DNA of 64,000 nt from Balneolales bacterium ANBcel1 (GCA_029688905.1 JARULB010000001.1:372001-436000); one strand, 5' to 3'; counted from the stretch's first letter, positions 45,867 to 54,898 are shown. Numbers and translations: made by a program. Notes: generated by a model from the sequence alone, not told the origin.

Positions 45867-45977
45867 GACAATTACTCATCGGTTGAAGGTATCGGATGCC
45901 GGTGGAAAATCAGGCATCCCCTGTTTCTCCGTTTCTTCGGATTTTGCCGGCGGAAGTTTCAGTTGCGACACAAAAAA

Positions 45978-47336
45978 TTATCGCCCGGCAACGGTGCTTC
46001 CCGGCCGGCGGGTCACCATTATGGCATCTCCGTCTTCAAGTACCCTGGACAGGATTCGGTAATTACCCGAAACAATCTCCTCGCCTACCTGGAGGCCGGA
46101 GGTGATATGAATAAACCGATCGTCGCTTATACCGGTTTCGACTTCCACCATTTCGGCGGTTCCGTTATTGACACGGAACACCACCCGGCGCAGGTCTTCC
46201 CGCTCAACGCCGGCGGTATCCGCCCGTTGCAGGCTGAAGTCACGCATGGTCACCGCCTGCAGCGGAATGGAGGGCACCTCTTCCTCCCGGAGTGTTTCCA
46301 CATCAACAGTGGCTGTCATACCCGGCTTGAAGTGTGCTATTTGTTGGGGCACCATCACTTCCGTATCCTGCAGCCTGACCGGCTCTGTGGGCCGGCCGGT
46401 TTCGTTTTGAATATTATGCGGACTCAAAATCCGGATTTTGACCGGATATTCCGTAATCTGGTCGGCGGTGCCGCCTCCCCTGGTAACGGCGGAGTTGGCG
46501 ATCTCAGTTACCGTCCCGATAAACTGGCGGCCGGGATAGGCATCCACTTCGATCCGCGCGGTATCATTTTCAGAAACATAGACGATATCATTTTCATTGA
46601 CATTCACCTGAACCTCCATCTGCTCCATACGGGCAATGCGAAGCATTTCTGTACCGGCCATTTGGATACTCCCGACTACCCGTTCGCCACGCTCCACATC
46701 CAGGCGGCTCACTGTTCCGGTCATCGGCGCACGAATGGTGGTCTGGCGCAGTTCCTCCTCGATCCTTCGCAGTTGGGCCCGGGCGTTTTCCACCTGGTAC
46801 CGGCTGGCATGAAACGCGGCCTCTTCGGCCTGATAGCTTCGCTGCGCGTTTTCAAATTCAAGCTGGGAGGCCATGCCCCGGTCAAAGAGGGTCCGCTGCT
46901 GTTCAAATTCATTTTTAGCACGAAGCATGGCGGCGCGGCTTCGCTCCATCTGCGATTTCTGGCTGAGCAGCGATGCGTTAACCTCTTCAAGACGCGCCTG
47001 GATGATATCCGGCCGGATCCGCAGCAGCAGATCGCCTTCCTGTACGAAGTCACCTTCCCTGACATTCAGCTCCACAATTTCACCGGACACATCGGGCGCT
47101 ATTTTTACCTCAACTTCAGGCTGAATACGCCCGGTAGCAGTTACTATCCTGGTGATGTTTCGTTCACTCACGGTGGAGGTTTCCACAGGATGACCTACGC
47201 CCTCACCCCCGATCCATCCGGCCGCACGGCCGATAACTATGAGCAGGACAAAGCAGGCGAATACGGCCGAGATGATCAGCCAGGTTTTCTTTTTTGATTT
47301 TTTTGTGGATGCGGTTGAGGCCATAACGTAACTCAT
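45978..47336 (-). CDS. HlyD/MacA-family periplasmic adaptor protein
   Basis: Membrane-fusion subunit linking inner-membrane ABC permease and TolC. From the ATG at 47336 it has 452 residues: a positively charged start, one membrane helix (KKTWLIISAVFACFVLLIVIG), then lipoyl-like halves (GRIQPEVEVKIAPDVSGEIVELNV and MTGTVSRLDVERGERV) around a long coiled coil (about residues 95-165), and beta-barrel plus C-terminal domains. M42 (47324) is an alternative start; the frame to 47447 lacks support. It is downstream of tolC across a 256-bp gap with a hairpin. Confidence 0.9.
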   Translation of the reverse strand: MSYVMASTASTKKSKKKTWLIISAVFACFVLLIVIGRAAGWIGGEGVGHPVETSTVSERNITRIVTATGRIQPEVEVKIAPDVSGEIVELNVREGDFVQEGDLLLRIRPDIIQARLEEVNASLLSQKSQMERSRAAMLRAKNEFEQQRTLFDRGMASQLEFENAQRSYQAEEAAFHASRYQVENARAQLRRIEEELRQTTIRAPMTGTVSRLDVERGERVVGSIQMAGTEMLRIARMEQMEVQVNVNENDIVYVSENDTARIEVDAYPGRQFIGTVTEIANSAVTRGGGTADQITEYPVKIRILSPHNIQNETGRPTEPVRLQDTEVMVPQQIAHFKPGMTATVDVETLREEEVPSIPLQAVTMRDFSLQRADTAGVEREDLRRVVFRVNNGTAEMVEVETGISDDRFIHITSGLQVGEEIVSGNYRILSRVLEDGDAIMVTRRPGSTVAGR

Positions 47337-47396
47337 TTCAAATTTATAAACCCGTTGTTTCGAGCGGGCATACCCTTCACCCGCCCCATGCGTCCC

Positions 47397-47440
47397 ATGT
47401 ACCTGTCCGGAAGTGCCCCCCGGACAGGGTCGGGGTACAT
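47397..47440 (-). other. hairpin in the tolC-macA gap
   Basis: A 9-bp stem (CCTGTCCGG with CCGGACAGG, loop of nine) is embedded in a wider ATGTAC/GTACAT pairing, between the tolC stop and the adaptor start on the minus strand. It lacks a T run, so it is more likely to stabilise or stage the mRNA than to end it. The 256-bp gap is otherwise empty. Confidence 0.4.
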
Positions 47441-47592
47441 CATGCATCTGTTACGTAACCTTTATCACAAGGTTGCAAAAAATGAAGCCGGCCAGGTGGC
47501 ATTCCTCTGGTCTCCATCTCCCATTCACGCACCCTACATCACCCGTTGCCGTTCCCTTCCGGAGGCTGCCGGAAAAATGATCGGCACCTGTT

Positions 47593-48984
47593 TTAATCGG
47601 ACAGTGCGTTGATCGCCACATCTTCGGTAATTCGGCCAAGATAGAAATCAAGCACCTTTTCCTGGAATACGAACTGGTACATCACCTGAATCCGGTTTGA
47701 ACTGGCACGGATAAACTCGTTGTTGGCGTTGGTCAGTTCGATAAGCGTGGCACTTCCCACATTATACCGCTCCTGTTCGGTCTCGTAGGCTCTTTCGGCG
47801 GCAATCAACGCCTTTTCGGTCGCCTCCAGTTCTTTGGCCAGGCCGGTATAGTCGTTGTAGGCTTGCTGAAGCTCAAGAAACACCTCCTGCTGCAAATCTT
47901 CCAGCTGGAGTTCGGCATTGCGGAAGTCGATCTGTCGCTGCTGAATCTGGTTACGGGTCTGCCGGCGGTTATAGATAGGAATACTCACATTGAAAGAGAG
48001 GCCTCTGTTGATGTTGGTATCAAAAAACTGGTCGCTGAACGGCATGACATCATCGGTAGGCATACCGGTATTTGGATCGCGTGACATTTGCTGATCGCGG
48101 TATGCCGAAGAAAGGGATGCGGACAGACTCACTTCCGGAAGCCTTCCCGCTTCGCTGATGCGCATGGCGTATCTTGCCTGTTCCAGCTCGAGCCGGGAAG
48201 CACGGTAGTCGCGGCGGTTGGCCATGGCGATGGAAATCATCTCCCTCAGGTTGTAGTCCTGAACGGTGATATCCTCTTCCCTGATGCCGGGCGTGATGAA
48301 ATCATACTCCTGCAGCGGGTCCAGCTGCAACAGTCGGGAAAGCCGGAGTTTGTTCAAGTTCAAAGCATTCTGAGCCTGAATGACACTCAATTCGTTGTTT
48401 GCAACCACCGATTCCTGGCTATATTGATCCACAATGGGGCGCATGCCCACTTCAACCTGGGCTTCCACCTGTTCCAGCTGTTTCTGACTTGCCTCCAGGT
48501 TTTCGCGTTCGATTTCCAGCAATTCCTGGGAGAGCATCACATCCAGAAAGCGAGCTGCGGCTTCAAAAATTATCGTTTCGCGAGTTCGCTGATAACGCTC
48601 CTCGGCGCTCTCTCTTCCGCTTCGCGCGCTTCGCAATTCGTTGATGTTCCGAAACCCGTTGAAGATGGTCACACTGGTGCTGATACTGGCATTCAGGTTG
48701 TTTGTGGTTAAATCTTCAAAGGCAATGGCCGCCTGGTCAAACTGCTGTCCCACCCTGCGCTGACCGCTGACCGTCGCGTTGAGGTTCGGTAAAAAGTCGG
48801 CGCGTTGGCGCTCATATTCGCTTTCTGCCCGCTCTATGGCACTTTTGCTGATCTGCACATCTACGTTTTTCTCCAGTGCGATCTCGATTGCCTCTTCCAG
48901 TGTGATGCTTTGTACTTGCTGGGCCTGTGCGGCCAACGGCGAAATGGCCAGGAACAACGTCGCAAAAACGGTAATATATTTCAT
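47593..48984 (-). CDS. TolC-family outer-membrane efflux protein
   Basis: A 463-residue outer-membrane channel subunit. Signal peptide MKYITVFATLFLAISPLAAQA is followed by two outer-membrane-efflux repeats, each with long coiled-coil helices (ITLEEAIEIALEKNVDV; later QLEDLQQEVFLELQQAYNDY) and barrel strands (VTIFNGFRN; SIPIYNRRQTRN). It forms the exit duct for the adaptor and ABC proteins encoded just downstream. It has its own probable promoter, TATATTTG at 49073-49080, so tolC-adaptor-ATPase form one transcription unit. Confidence 0.93.
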   Translation of the reverse strand: MKYITVFATLFLAISPLAAQAQQVQSITLEEAIEIALEKNVDVQISKSAIERAESEYERQRADFLPNLNATVSGQRRVGQQFDQAAIAFEDLTTNNLNASISTSVTIFNGFRNINELRSARSGRESAEERYQRTRETIIFEAAARFLDVMLSQELLEIERENLEASQKQLEQVEAQVEVGMRPIVDQYSQESVVANNELSVIQAQNALNLNKLRLSRLLQLDPLQEYDFITPGIREEDITVQDYNLREMISIAMANRRDYRASRLELEQARYAMRISEAGRLPEVSLSASLSSAYRDQQMSRDPNTGMPTDDVMPFSDQFFDTNINRGLSFNVSIPIYNRRQTRNQIQQRQIDFRNAELQLEDLQQEVFLELQQAYNDYTGLAKELEATEKALIAAERAYETEQERYNVGSATLIELTNANNEFIRASSNRIQVMYQFVFQEKVLDFYLGRITEDVAINALSD

Positions 48985-49072
48985 GATGGGATTATTCTGT
49001 TGTTTATTTGATTTCCTGCGGCGGATATAAATGGCCGCTACGGGCTCAGATCAGGTATTATTGGTATGCCGC

Positions 49073-49080
49073 CAAATATA
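49073..49080 (-). promoter_or_regulatory. tolC promoter -7 element TATATTTG
   Basis: An exact TAnnTTTG match on the minus strand about 90 bp before the tolC ATG, in the gap between the coiled-coil gene and tolC. No -33 TTG at the usual spacing was seen. Confidence 0.45.
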
Positions 49081-49148
49081 GTACCGGTTCCAGGCCCGTT
49101 CGTTGTTTTACTTAGACGTTGATTTGCAAGGCAGGTTGCAAAAAAAAA

Positions 49149-49529
49149 TCACAGCTTTTCCTTGTTCCTCTCATCGATGGCTTCCTCGATTCTCTGCATC
49201 ACATAGCGCACGATCCGCTGAGTTGCCAGTTTGCGAAGCTCATCAGCAAGCAAGCTTGTAAAGAGACCGCTTGACGCGGTTTTTGATTTCACTTTTCCTG
49301 CACCGGTTTTTCTGGCAAAAACAAATCCCGCGATGAGCGCCGAGCCGGCCAGATGAAGCGGATATCGATTCACCCAGTAGCGGAATTTCATGCGATCTGC
49401 CACATTCTCCCTGACTACATTCAGCGATGATTCAATCTCGGACTGAATCTCATCCATCTCCTTGCGCAGCGCCTTTTTACGGGCCTGAAGCTCTCTGATA
49501 TCGGCAGATGTTGATCGTTTTCTTTCCAT
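49149..49529 (-). CDS. coiled-coil membrane protein (YqjK-position)
   Basis: A 126-residue protein with an N-terminal coiled coil (RELQARKKALRKEMDEIQSEIE), a short membrane segment (LHLAGSALIAGFVFARK) and a charged C-terminal helix. It has no recognised catalytic motif. Its position after a holin-like gene and a DUF883-like gene mirrors the yqjD-yqjE-yqjK order of enterobacteria, but sequence relation to YqjK is not established. Overlap-free, 11 bp after the holin-like gene. Confidence 0.65.
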   Translation of the reverse strand: MERKRSTSADIRELQARKKALRKEMDEIQSEIESSLNVVRENVADRMKFRYWVNRYPLHLAGSALIAGFVFARKTGAGKVKSKTASSGLFTSLLADELRKLATQRIVRYVMQRIEEAIDERNKEKL

Positions 49530-49540
49530 TCGAATTCCGG

Positions 49541-50065
49541 TTACGCTTTTTGTGATCCCCTGTTTCCTGTATTCTTTCCCTCATCCTCCGCTCCCTCTTC
49601 AGCTTCTGCGGCGCGATCATTGGAACGGGATTTGGCCCGGCTGCCGGAGGTGCCGGAAGAGGTGTCATCCCCATCCATCCCGTCTATATTGGAAAGCTGT
49701 TCGGATAGGTCCTTCATAAACTGGGCGAGCATTTTGTCACGTGTGGCGGTAACCATGGAACGGGGGCGCCTGAGAAACAGCAACAGCCCGATGAGCAGCA
49801 TCGGCGCAGCAACCACAATAAAGCCCAGGCCTTCGCTCTCCAGCAACTCACCCACAAAGTTGGCCGCCGCAAAAAGTATCAATATCAGTCCCAGGGCCAG
49901 GAACACAATACCGGTGACGCGATAAACCGCATGAGCGATCACTCCGGAGATACGCTCTCCCACTTCGAGCGTAAAAAGCTCAATTCGCTTTTCTACAAGC
50001 ATCTTGAACTCTCCGGGAAGCTTTTTCAAATTTTGCAGAAGTGTCTCGTATTCAGCGGGACTCAT
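49541..50065 (-). CDS. phage-holin-family (YqjE-like) membrane protein
   Basis: A 174-residue inner-membrane protein with two helices (VTGIVFLALGLILILFAAANF and FIVVAAPMLLIGLLLFL, about residues 50-105), as in the DUF1469/YqjE holin superfamily III. The C-terminal 60 residues are Gly/Ser/Asp/Glu-rich and disordered. Its start overlaps the stop of the preceding gene by four bases, so the two are coupled. Likely roles are membrane or ribosome association under stress as proposed for YqjD/YqjE; unproven here. Confidence 0.75.
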   Translation of the reverse strand: MSPAEYETLLQNLKKLPGEFKMLVEKRIELFTLEVGERISGVIAHAVYRVTGIVFLALGLILILFAAANFVGELLESEGLGFIVVAAPMLLIGLLLFLRRPRSMVTATRDKMLAQFMKDLSEQLSNIDGMDGDDTSSGTSGSRAKSRSNDRAAEAEEGAEDEGKNTGNRGSQKA

Positions 50066-50265
50066 TCTTTTTTCCCTCTTTGGGTGAGTTTTCCAATGAG
50101 AAATCCTGCAGCAAGGGCAACACCTACCGACCCGACCGGGTTTTTGCGGATCATTTCGGCTAGACGGGCTTTGGCATCGCGAATCTTCTGCTGGGTCGCC
50201 TCATCTTCCCAGGTTTCCTGTGCCTGCCGCACAAGATGTTCCAGTGTATCGATCAAAGGGTGCAT
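50062..50265 (-). CDS. small DUF883/YtxH-like membrane-anchor protein
   Basis: A 67-residue protein (from the ATG at 50265, MHPLIDTLEHLVRQ; M at 50271 is also possible): an amphipathic N-terminal helix, then a C-terminal glycine-zipper membrane segment GSVGVALAAGFLIGKL with a positive tail. This is the layout of ElaB/YqjD/YgaM proteins that tether ribosomes to the membrane in stationary phase. It overlaps the holin-like gene by 4 bp. The open frame extends to 50400 but the upstream part has no support. Confidence 0.65.
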   Translation of the reverse strand: MHPLIDTLEHLVRQAQETWEDEATQQKIRDAKARLAEMIRKNPVGSVGVALAAGFLIGKLTQRGKKE

Positions 50266-50472
50266 GGCCATACTTGTGATTAGATGTTCTTTCCGGATAA
50301 TCGGAACATACAAAATACAGAGATAAAAGCTAAATGCGAAGGAGTCTGCAAGAGGCCGAAAGGAGTCCGGCGACCCAGGCAAGTGATGCAATCGCCTCAT
50401 TTGTGTCTGTTTCCGTGCGGGTCACCCATCTACACTGCCGGGCGAGTCCTGCAGAATGAAATCTGGCCGGGA

Positions 50473-51693
50473 TTATTCGAAACGAAGGCTCTCGATGGGG
50501 TCCAGTTTGGCGGCTTTCCAGGCCGGGTACACTCCGAACACGATACCGATGACCGTCATTCCCACGATACCGGCAACAATGGCCGCTACCGGCAGCACAA
50601 AGGTGGTGTCCATCATAATCACCAGAATATTTCCGGCGGCGATTCCCAGGAACATTCCGATCAGCCCTCCCAGCTGGCAGACGATGACGGCTTCGGTCAG
50701 AAACTGCTGAACAATCACTTTCCGGTTCGCGCCGACCGCTTTCCGGATTCCGATCTCCCTGGTGCGTTCGGTCACCGAGACCAGCATGATGTTCATCACT
50801 CCGATACCCGCACCAAACAGGGCGATACCGCCAACCACAAATCCAAACAGATAGAGGATTCCGGTAAAATCGTCGAAGATGCCGCGAAGCGATTCGTTGG
50901 TGGCGATTTCAAAATCGTTATCAGACCCCGGCGGGACCTGCCGGATGGTGCGAAGCAGGCCGGTGGCTTCATCCACCGTCTCGTTGATCATCAGCACCGA
51001 TGGAGCCCTGATTTGCAGCGTGATATTGCGATCCCGGCCATAGACGGCAATTAATCGGGTATAGGGGATCACCACAAGATTGTCGAGCGACTGTCCGAAC
51101 GCCGTTCCTTTGGCTTCAAGCACACCCACTACGGTATAATACTGCCCGTCGATCCTGACTCGCTGCCCCAGAGCATCCCGCTCTCCAAACAGCTCCCGCC
51201 TGATATCATACCCGAGTATGACAAACGAGCGGGCATCAAACACATCATCACGGGTCAGGTCGCGCCCTTCGGCAATCTCATAGGCGTTGTTGCGGGTGGA
51301 ATGCTCGTTGCCGCCCCTGACCTGCACGTTCGGTTCTGTGGAATTATCCTCAAAATAGATTCGGGTATTCCTGAAGGTGACACTGGGCGAAATGGCCCGG
51401 GACAGCTCGGCCAACTCCTGAAACCGTTCGAACTGCCGGAAGGTGATCGGTTCGCGTGATCTCCAGGACTGATCGTTGCCGACCTGCACCGCCGGCTGGG
51501 TCGACACATTGATCACATCACTGCCCAACAGGGTCATGGTATTCTGGAAGTAGTTGTCGATAACACGTACCGCTGTTGAAGCGCTGATCACAGCAAAAAC
51601 GCCCACAACAATGGCGAGCAGTGTCAGAAATGCCCTGGTTTTGTTGGAGCTCAGAGCTCCGAATGCCATTTTAATTGTTGCCCAAAGATTCAT
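50473..51693 (-). CDS. MacB-type ABC transporter permease
   Basis: A 406-residue inner-membrane protein: one N-terminal helix (TRAFLTLLAIVVGVFAVISAST), a large periplasmic MacB core domain (about residues 50-275), then three C-terminal helices with MNIMLVSVTERTREIGIRKAVGA, the FtsX/MacB signature. The nearest ATPase is 45141-45866. It follows a paralogous permease by 9 bp; two such permeases with a separate ATPase resemble a heteromeric MacB-like complex. Substrate unknown. Confidence 0.9.
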   Translation of the reverse strand: MNLWATIKMAFGALSSNKTRAFLTLLAIVVGVFAVISASTAVRVIDNYFQNTMTLLGSDVINVSTQPAVQVGNDQSWRSREPITFRQFERFQELAELSRAISPSVTFRNTRIYFEDNSTEPNVQVRGGNEHSTRNNAYEIAEGRDLTRDDVFDARSFVILGYDIRRELFGERDALGQRVRIDGQYYTVVGVLEAKGTAFGQSLDNLVVIPYTRLIAVYGRDRNITLQIRAPSVLMINETVDEATGLLRTIRQVPPGSDNDFEIATNESLRGIFDDFTGILYLFGFVVGGIALFGAGIGVMNIMLVSVTERTREIGIRKAVGANRKVIVQQFLTEAVIVCQLGGLIGMFLGIAAGNILVIMMDTTFVLPVAAIVAGIVGMTVIGIVFGVYPAWKAAKLDPIESLRFE

Positions 51694-51702
51694 GGAAACA
51701 CC

Positions 51703-52929
51703 TCAGGAATAGCGAAGGGACTCTATCGGATCGGATTTGGCTGCGCGATTGGCCGGCAGAAACCCGAATATGAGTCCGGTGAGGGTGGTGATTAAAAAAG
51801 CGAGCAGAATGGTGTTCAACCCCAAATGAGCCACAAAGTACTGATTGATCAAGAACACAACAAGGCCGGAAAAAGCGATACCAATCACCCCGCCTATTCC
51901 GCAAATCACGACCGCCTCCACCATGAACTGCAGCAGGATTTCCCGGTACCGGGCCCCTACCGCCTTGCGGATCCCGATTTCCCGGGTCCGTTCCTTAACC
52001 GAAACATACATGATGTTCATCACCCCGATGCCGCCGACGAACAGCGAAAGCGCCGTCAGAAATATTCCGACACCGTAGATGGCCCCGGTCATTGCCCGGT
52101 ACTGCTCTTCGAACATATCCAGCCGGTTGATGGCGAAATCGTTCTCTTCGGCGGGTCCAAGCCGCCGGATCTGGCGCATGATCCCCTCTATCTCATACTG
52201 GCCGTCCCTGAGCGCCTCCTCCCCGGAAAACTGGACCCGAATCGAGATCCCGCTCCGCAGGCCATACAAATACCGAAAACTGTTTATGGGGATGATGGCC
52301 ATGTTGTCGAAGCTTTCAAGTCCCAGAAAACTTCCCTGCCGTTCCAGGACCCCGATCACTTCAAACCGCTGCCCTCCTATACGCACGCGTCGTCCGACCG
52401 GGTCTCTCCAGCTGAACAGGGCTTCCGCCAATTCAGACCCGAGCACCACCACGTTTCGAGCGGCGTGGTTCTCCTCATCGGTGAAGAACCGGCCGTCCTC
52501 GACCTCCACAGCCGAGGTGAACAGGTAGCTCGGCGTGACTCCCTGAAGCTCCACCTGTTCGGCTACATTATCCTCAAAGGTAACCGTTCCCCTCCGTTGA
52601 GCTTCTGCCGATACCGCCGTTGCCAGGAGGCTGCGTTCGGCGATCGCCTCTGCGTATTCCACCTCCATTTCGCGACGGTTGATATAGTCCCACCAGCGGT
52701 ACTCCCCGCCGAACCCCCAGGGCCATTTCTGCACAAAAATTACATCCTGCCCAAGCATTGCCATACTGGATTCGAACGACCGGTTGATCCCATCGATCAC
52801 CGTGACCATGGTAGTCACCATCACAATACCGATGACAATGCCGAACGTGGTGAGTGCCGACCGTGTTTTATTGCTCCAAATTGCGAACAGCGACAGCCGG
52901 AACCCCTCAATTATGCTTCGAAAGATCAT
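51703..52929 (-). CDS. MacB-type ABC transporter permease
   Basis: Paralogue of the next gene: 408 residues, same four-helix topology, N-terminal helix in SALTTFGIVIGIVMVTTM, periplasmic domain to about 280, and the signature MNIMYVSVKERTREIGIRKA. It differs in the periplasmic domain (for example an FFTDEENHAARNVVVL segment), suggesting the two form a heterodimer. It starts the leftward group of permeases, upstream of the small membrane-protein genes; divergent from bshB1. Confidence 0.9.
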   Translation of the reverse strand: MIFRSIIEGFRLSLFAIWSNKTRSALTTFGIVIGIVMVTTMVTVIDGINRSFESSMAMLGQDVIFVQKWPWGFGGEYRWWDYINRREMEVEYAEAIAERSLLATAVSAEAQRRGTVTFEDNVAEQVELQGVTPSYLFTSAVEVEDGRFFTDEENHAARNVVVLGSELAEALFSWRDPVGRRVRIGGQRFEVIGVLERQGSFLGLESFDNMAIIPINSFRYLYGLRSGISIRVQFSGEEALRDGQYEIEGIMRQIRRLGPAEENDFAINRLDMFEEQYRAMTGAIYGVGIFLTALSLFVGGIGVMNIMYVSVKERTREIGIRKAVGARYREILLQFMVEAVVICGIGGVIGIAFSGLVVFLINQYFVAHLGLNTILLAFLITTLTGLIFGFLPANRAAKSDPIESLRYS

Positions 52930-53049
52930 GTTGCGGGATAATTAATAGCGGTTTAACCTGTATCTTACGAATTGTTGTGCATTTCGTTTCAAAAAAAACA
53001 GAACTTTCCCGCACCTGCTAATCCTGTTAAAAACAAGCCTTTTTCAACC

Positions 53050-53793
53050 ATGAAACTTGATCTCCTGGCCATTGCCGCTCATCCCGATGATGTTGAACTA
53101 TGTTGTGCCGGTACCCTGGCCGCCCTGGCCCGATCGGGGAAAAAGTGCGGTATCCTCGATCTTACCCGCGGCGAGATGGGAACGCGCGGAACACCGGAAG
53201 TCCGGCTGGAGGAAGCGCGCAAAGCCGCTGAGGTTATGGGTTTGGCGATGAGGGATAATGCGGGGCTCCCCGACTGCGGACTTGACAACACCCCCGAGTA
53301 CCGGGAAGCCATCATACGCCGGGTTCGCGCTTTCAGACCCGAGGTGTGCCTGATCAACGCCAGGGAAGATCGCCACCCCGACCACCGGAATGCCGCCGCA
53401 CTTTCGCTTGATGCGCTTTTCTACTCCGGCCTGGCCAAACTGCCCACCTTCAGCGACGACGGAACGCCCCAGAAACCATGGCGCCCGAAGCACATCATGC
53501 ATTTCATGCAGCACTGGCCGTTCAAGCCCACTTTTGTGTTTGATATCACCGATACCATCGACATCAAGGAACGGGCGATTCGCGCCTTCGCCTCCCAGTT
53601 CAATGTAGGTGACGGGGACAACGGACCGAAAACCTATGTGTCAAGTCCGCGGTTTTTTGAGGCTCTGCGCGGAAGGGCGCAGGAATACGGGCAGCATATC
53701 GGCGTCGAATTCGGCGAACCGTATTTGTACTACGGCGGACCTGTACCGCTTACCACTTTTGATGTGCTGTTTTCGGCCCGGCCCGAGCGCTAG
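53050..53793 (+). CDS. bshB1: bacillithiol biosynthesis deacetylase BshB1
   Basis: A 247-residue zinc-dependent deacetylase of the PIG-L/LmbE family that removes the acetyl group from GlcNAc-malate to give GlcN-malate in bacillithiol synthesis. The metal motif AHPDDVELCC is followed by DLTRGEMGTRGTPEVR, which is typical of BshB1, and by the RHPDHRNAAALS histidines; the end EYGQHIGVEFGEPYLYY fits the family. I chose the ATG at 53050 (MKLDLLAIAAHPDD); the frame extends back to 52972 with no family support. The downstream bases carry nothing recognisable. bshA and bshC are not in the window. Confidence 0.93.
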   Translation: MKLDLLAIAAHPDDVELCCAGTLAALARSGKKCGILDLTRGEMGTRGTPEVRLEEARKAAEVMGLAMRDNAGLPDCGLDNTPEYREAIIRRVRAFRPEVCLINAREDRHPDHRNAAALSLDALFYSGLAKLPTFSDDGTPQKPWRPKHIMHFMQHWPFKPTFVFDITDTIDIKERAIRAFASQFNVGDGDNGPKTYVSSPRFFEALRGRAQEYGQHIGVEFGEPYLYYGGPVPLTTFDVLFSARPER

Positions 53794-53941
53794 CGCTGTA
53801 GATATGCTCGAAGCAGCTCATGACCGGTATTTGATGCATTATCCCGGCCCGGCCCGAGTGCCGGCGCTGATGCCGAACCCCATCCACCCCGGCTTCGCGA
53901 TGTTATGTTGCAGCCCTGACCCCGGCTTCGGAACGTTCGTT

Positions 53942-54658
53942 TCAGTCCCGATCCCGGTACCGGTTATCCCGGTTTCTCTGGCTCCCGGTGTCGCCTTCCC
54001 GGCCCTGACGCCAGCGGTCATCGCGGGGAGTGAACATTTCCTGCCATGTCTCCCACTGCTCTTCGGTCAGTATTTCGGAGAGTTCCTCTTCAAGTTCGAC
54101 TTTCATTTCGCGGAACACCTCCGACATTCTTTCCCGCTTTCCCTCCATCTCCTCCCGTATGGCCTGGCGATGCTCTCTCAAAACTTCAAAAAGTTCATCT
54201 GCCGTCTCATCAGAGAGTCCGAGTTCCGTTTTGAGCCGGTTTCTGAAACGGGAGTAATCCGGGCGTTCGCCGTTATCATCGCTCCGCCATCGCGGGTCCC
54301 CGTTACCGGGTTGGCTGTCACCGTCACGCCTGTCACGGTCGATTTGTTCACCGGATTGATATCTTTCCTGCCGTTCTCGTTGTTCAACGGGCCGATCGCC
54401 GTTGCGGTGCATGCGGTCACCGTTGTACTCGCGACTACGTCGCTCCTCGGGAGGTTCGGGTGCCAAACGGCCGCGCCGCACATCCCCTTCGCCTCTTTCG
54501 GCGGCATCAGGGCCATATTCCGCGGCAATGCGGTCGGAGGTGTCGATTCTTTCCGGAACATGCTGCAGGCCACCCCGCAGCAGATACCCGGCGCCCATGC
54601 CCAACAAAAAAGTCAGCAGAAACGCCAGTGCTATGGTTACTTTCGGATTTTTGCTCAT
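53942..54658 (-). CDS. Spy/CpxP-like envelope protein
   Basis: A 238-residue protein with one N-terminal membrane anchor or signal (VTIALAFLLTFLLGMGAGYLL), a long Arg/Asp/Glu-rich disordered middle (about residues 35-125), and a helical C-terminal domain with LGLSDETADELFEVLREHRQ and SEILTEEQWETWQEMF, typical of CpxP/Spy/ZraP LTxxQ-type periplasmic chaperones. It is the last of a three-gene leftward group after an ECF sigma factor and a probable anti-sigma factor, which suggests it is a regulated envelope-stress product or part of the sensor. Confidence 0.75.
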   Translation of the reverse strand: MSKNPKVTIALAFLLTFLLGMGAGYLLRGGLQHVPERIDTSDRIAAEYGPDAAERGEGDVRRGRLAPEPPEERRSREYNGDRMHRNGDRPVEQRERQERYQSGEQIDRDRRDGDSQPGNGDPRWRSDDNGERPDYSRFRNRLKTELGLSDETADELFEVLREHRQAIREEMEGKRERMSEVFREMKVELEEELSEILTEEQWETWQEMFTPRDDRWRQGREGDTGSQRNRDNRYRDRD

Positions 54659-54796
54659 AATAATCTTGCTCCTGCCAATGATGTGATTTGCAGATAATGT
54701 TATGTTTCTTCCTGTGGATGCTGCCTGAATGCTCTTTTATGCAACCAGCGGTTGATACCTGCAATGATTAACCGCGTTCCGCTTCAACAGAACTGC

Positions 54797-54818
54797 GGCT
54801 GCAGCCATCGGCCGATGG
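54797..54818. promoter_or_regulatory. overlapping palindromes between anti-sigma and Spy-like genes
   Basis: GGCTGCAGCC (54797-54806) overlaps CCATCGGCCGATGG (54805-54818), both perfect palindromes, in the 240-bp gap between the two leftward genes. They could serve as an operator for the downstream Spy-like gene. No promoter element was found; the gap is otherwise empty. Confidence 0.3.
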
Positions 54819-54898
54819 TGTTGCAATCCATTTCGATGTTCACGTGTCGGTTGCCACAGTTGCCGTCGAAGCCTGATGCGGTACAGGCCGGTGCGGCA

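Noticed and set aside
44424-47297. A 957-codon open frame on the plus strand opposite the rhomboid, ATPase and adaptor genes
   Set aside because: It is antisense to three well-supported genes, its product is rich in His/Gly without any domain, and such long shadow frames are common opposite GC-rich coding sequence.
53609-54697. A 362-codon plus-strand frame running past bshB1
   Set aside because: It overlaps the end of bshB1 in another frame and is antisense to the Spy-like gene, whose domain layout is coherent.
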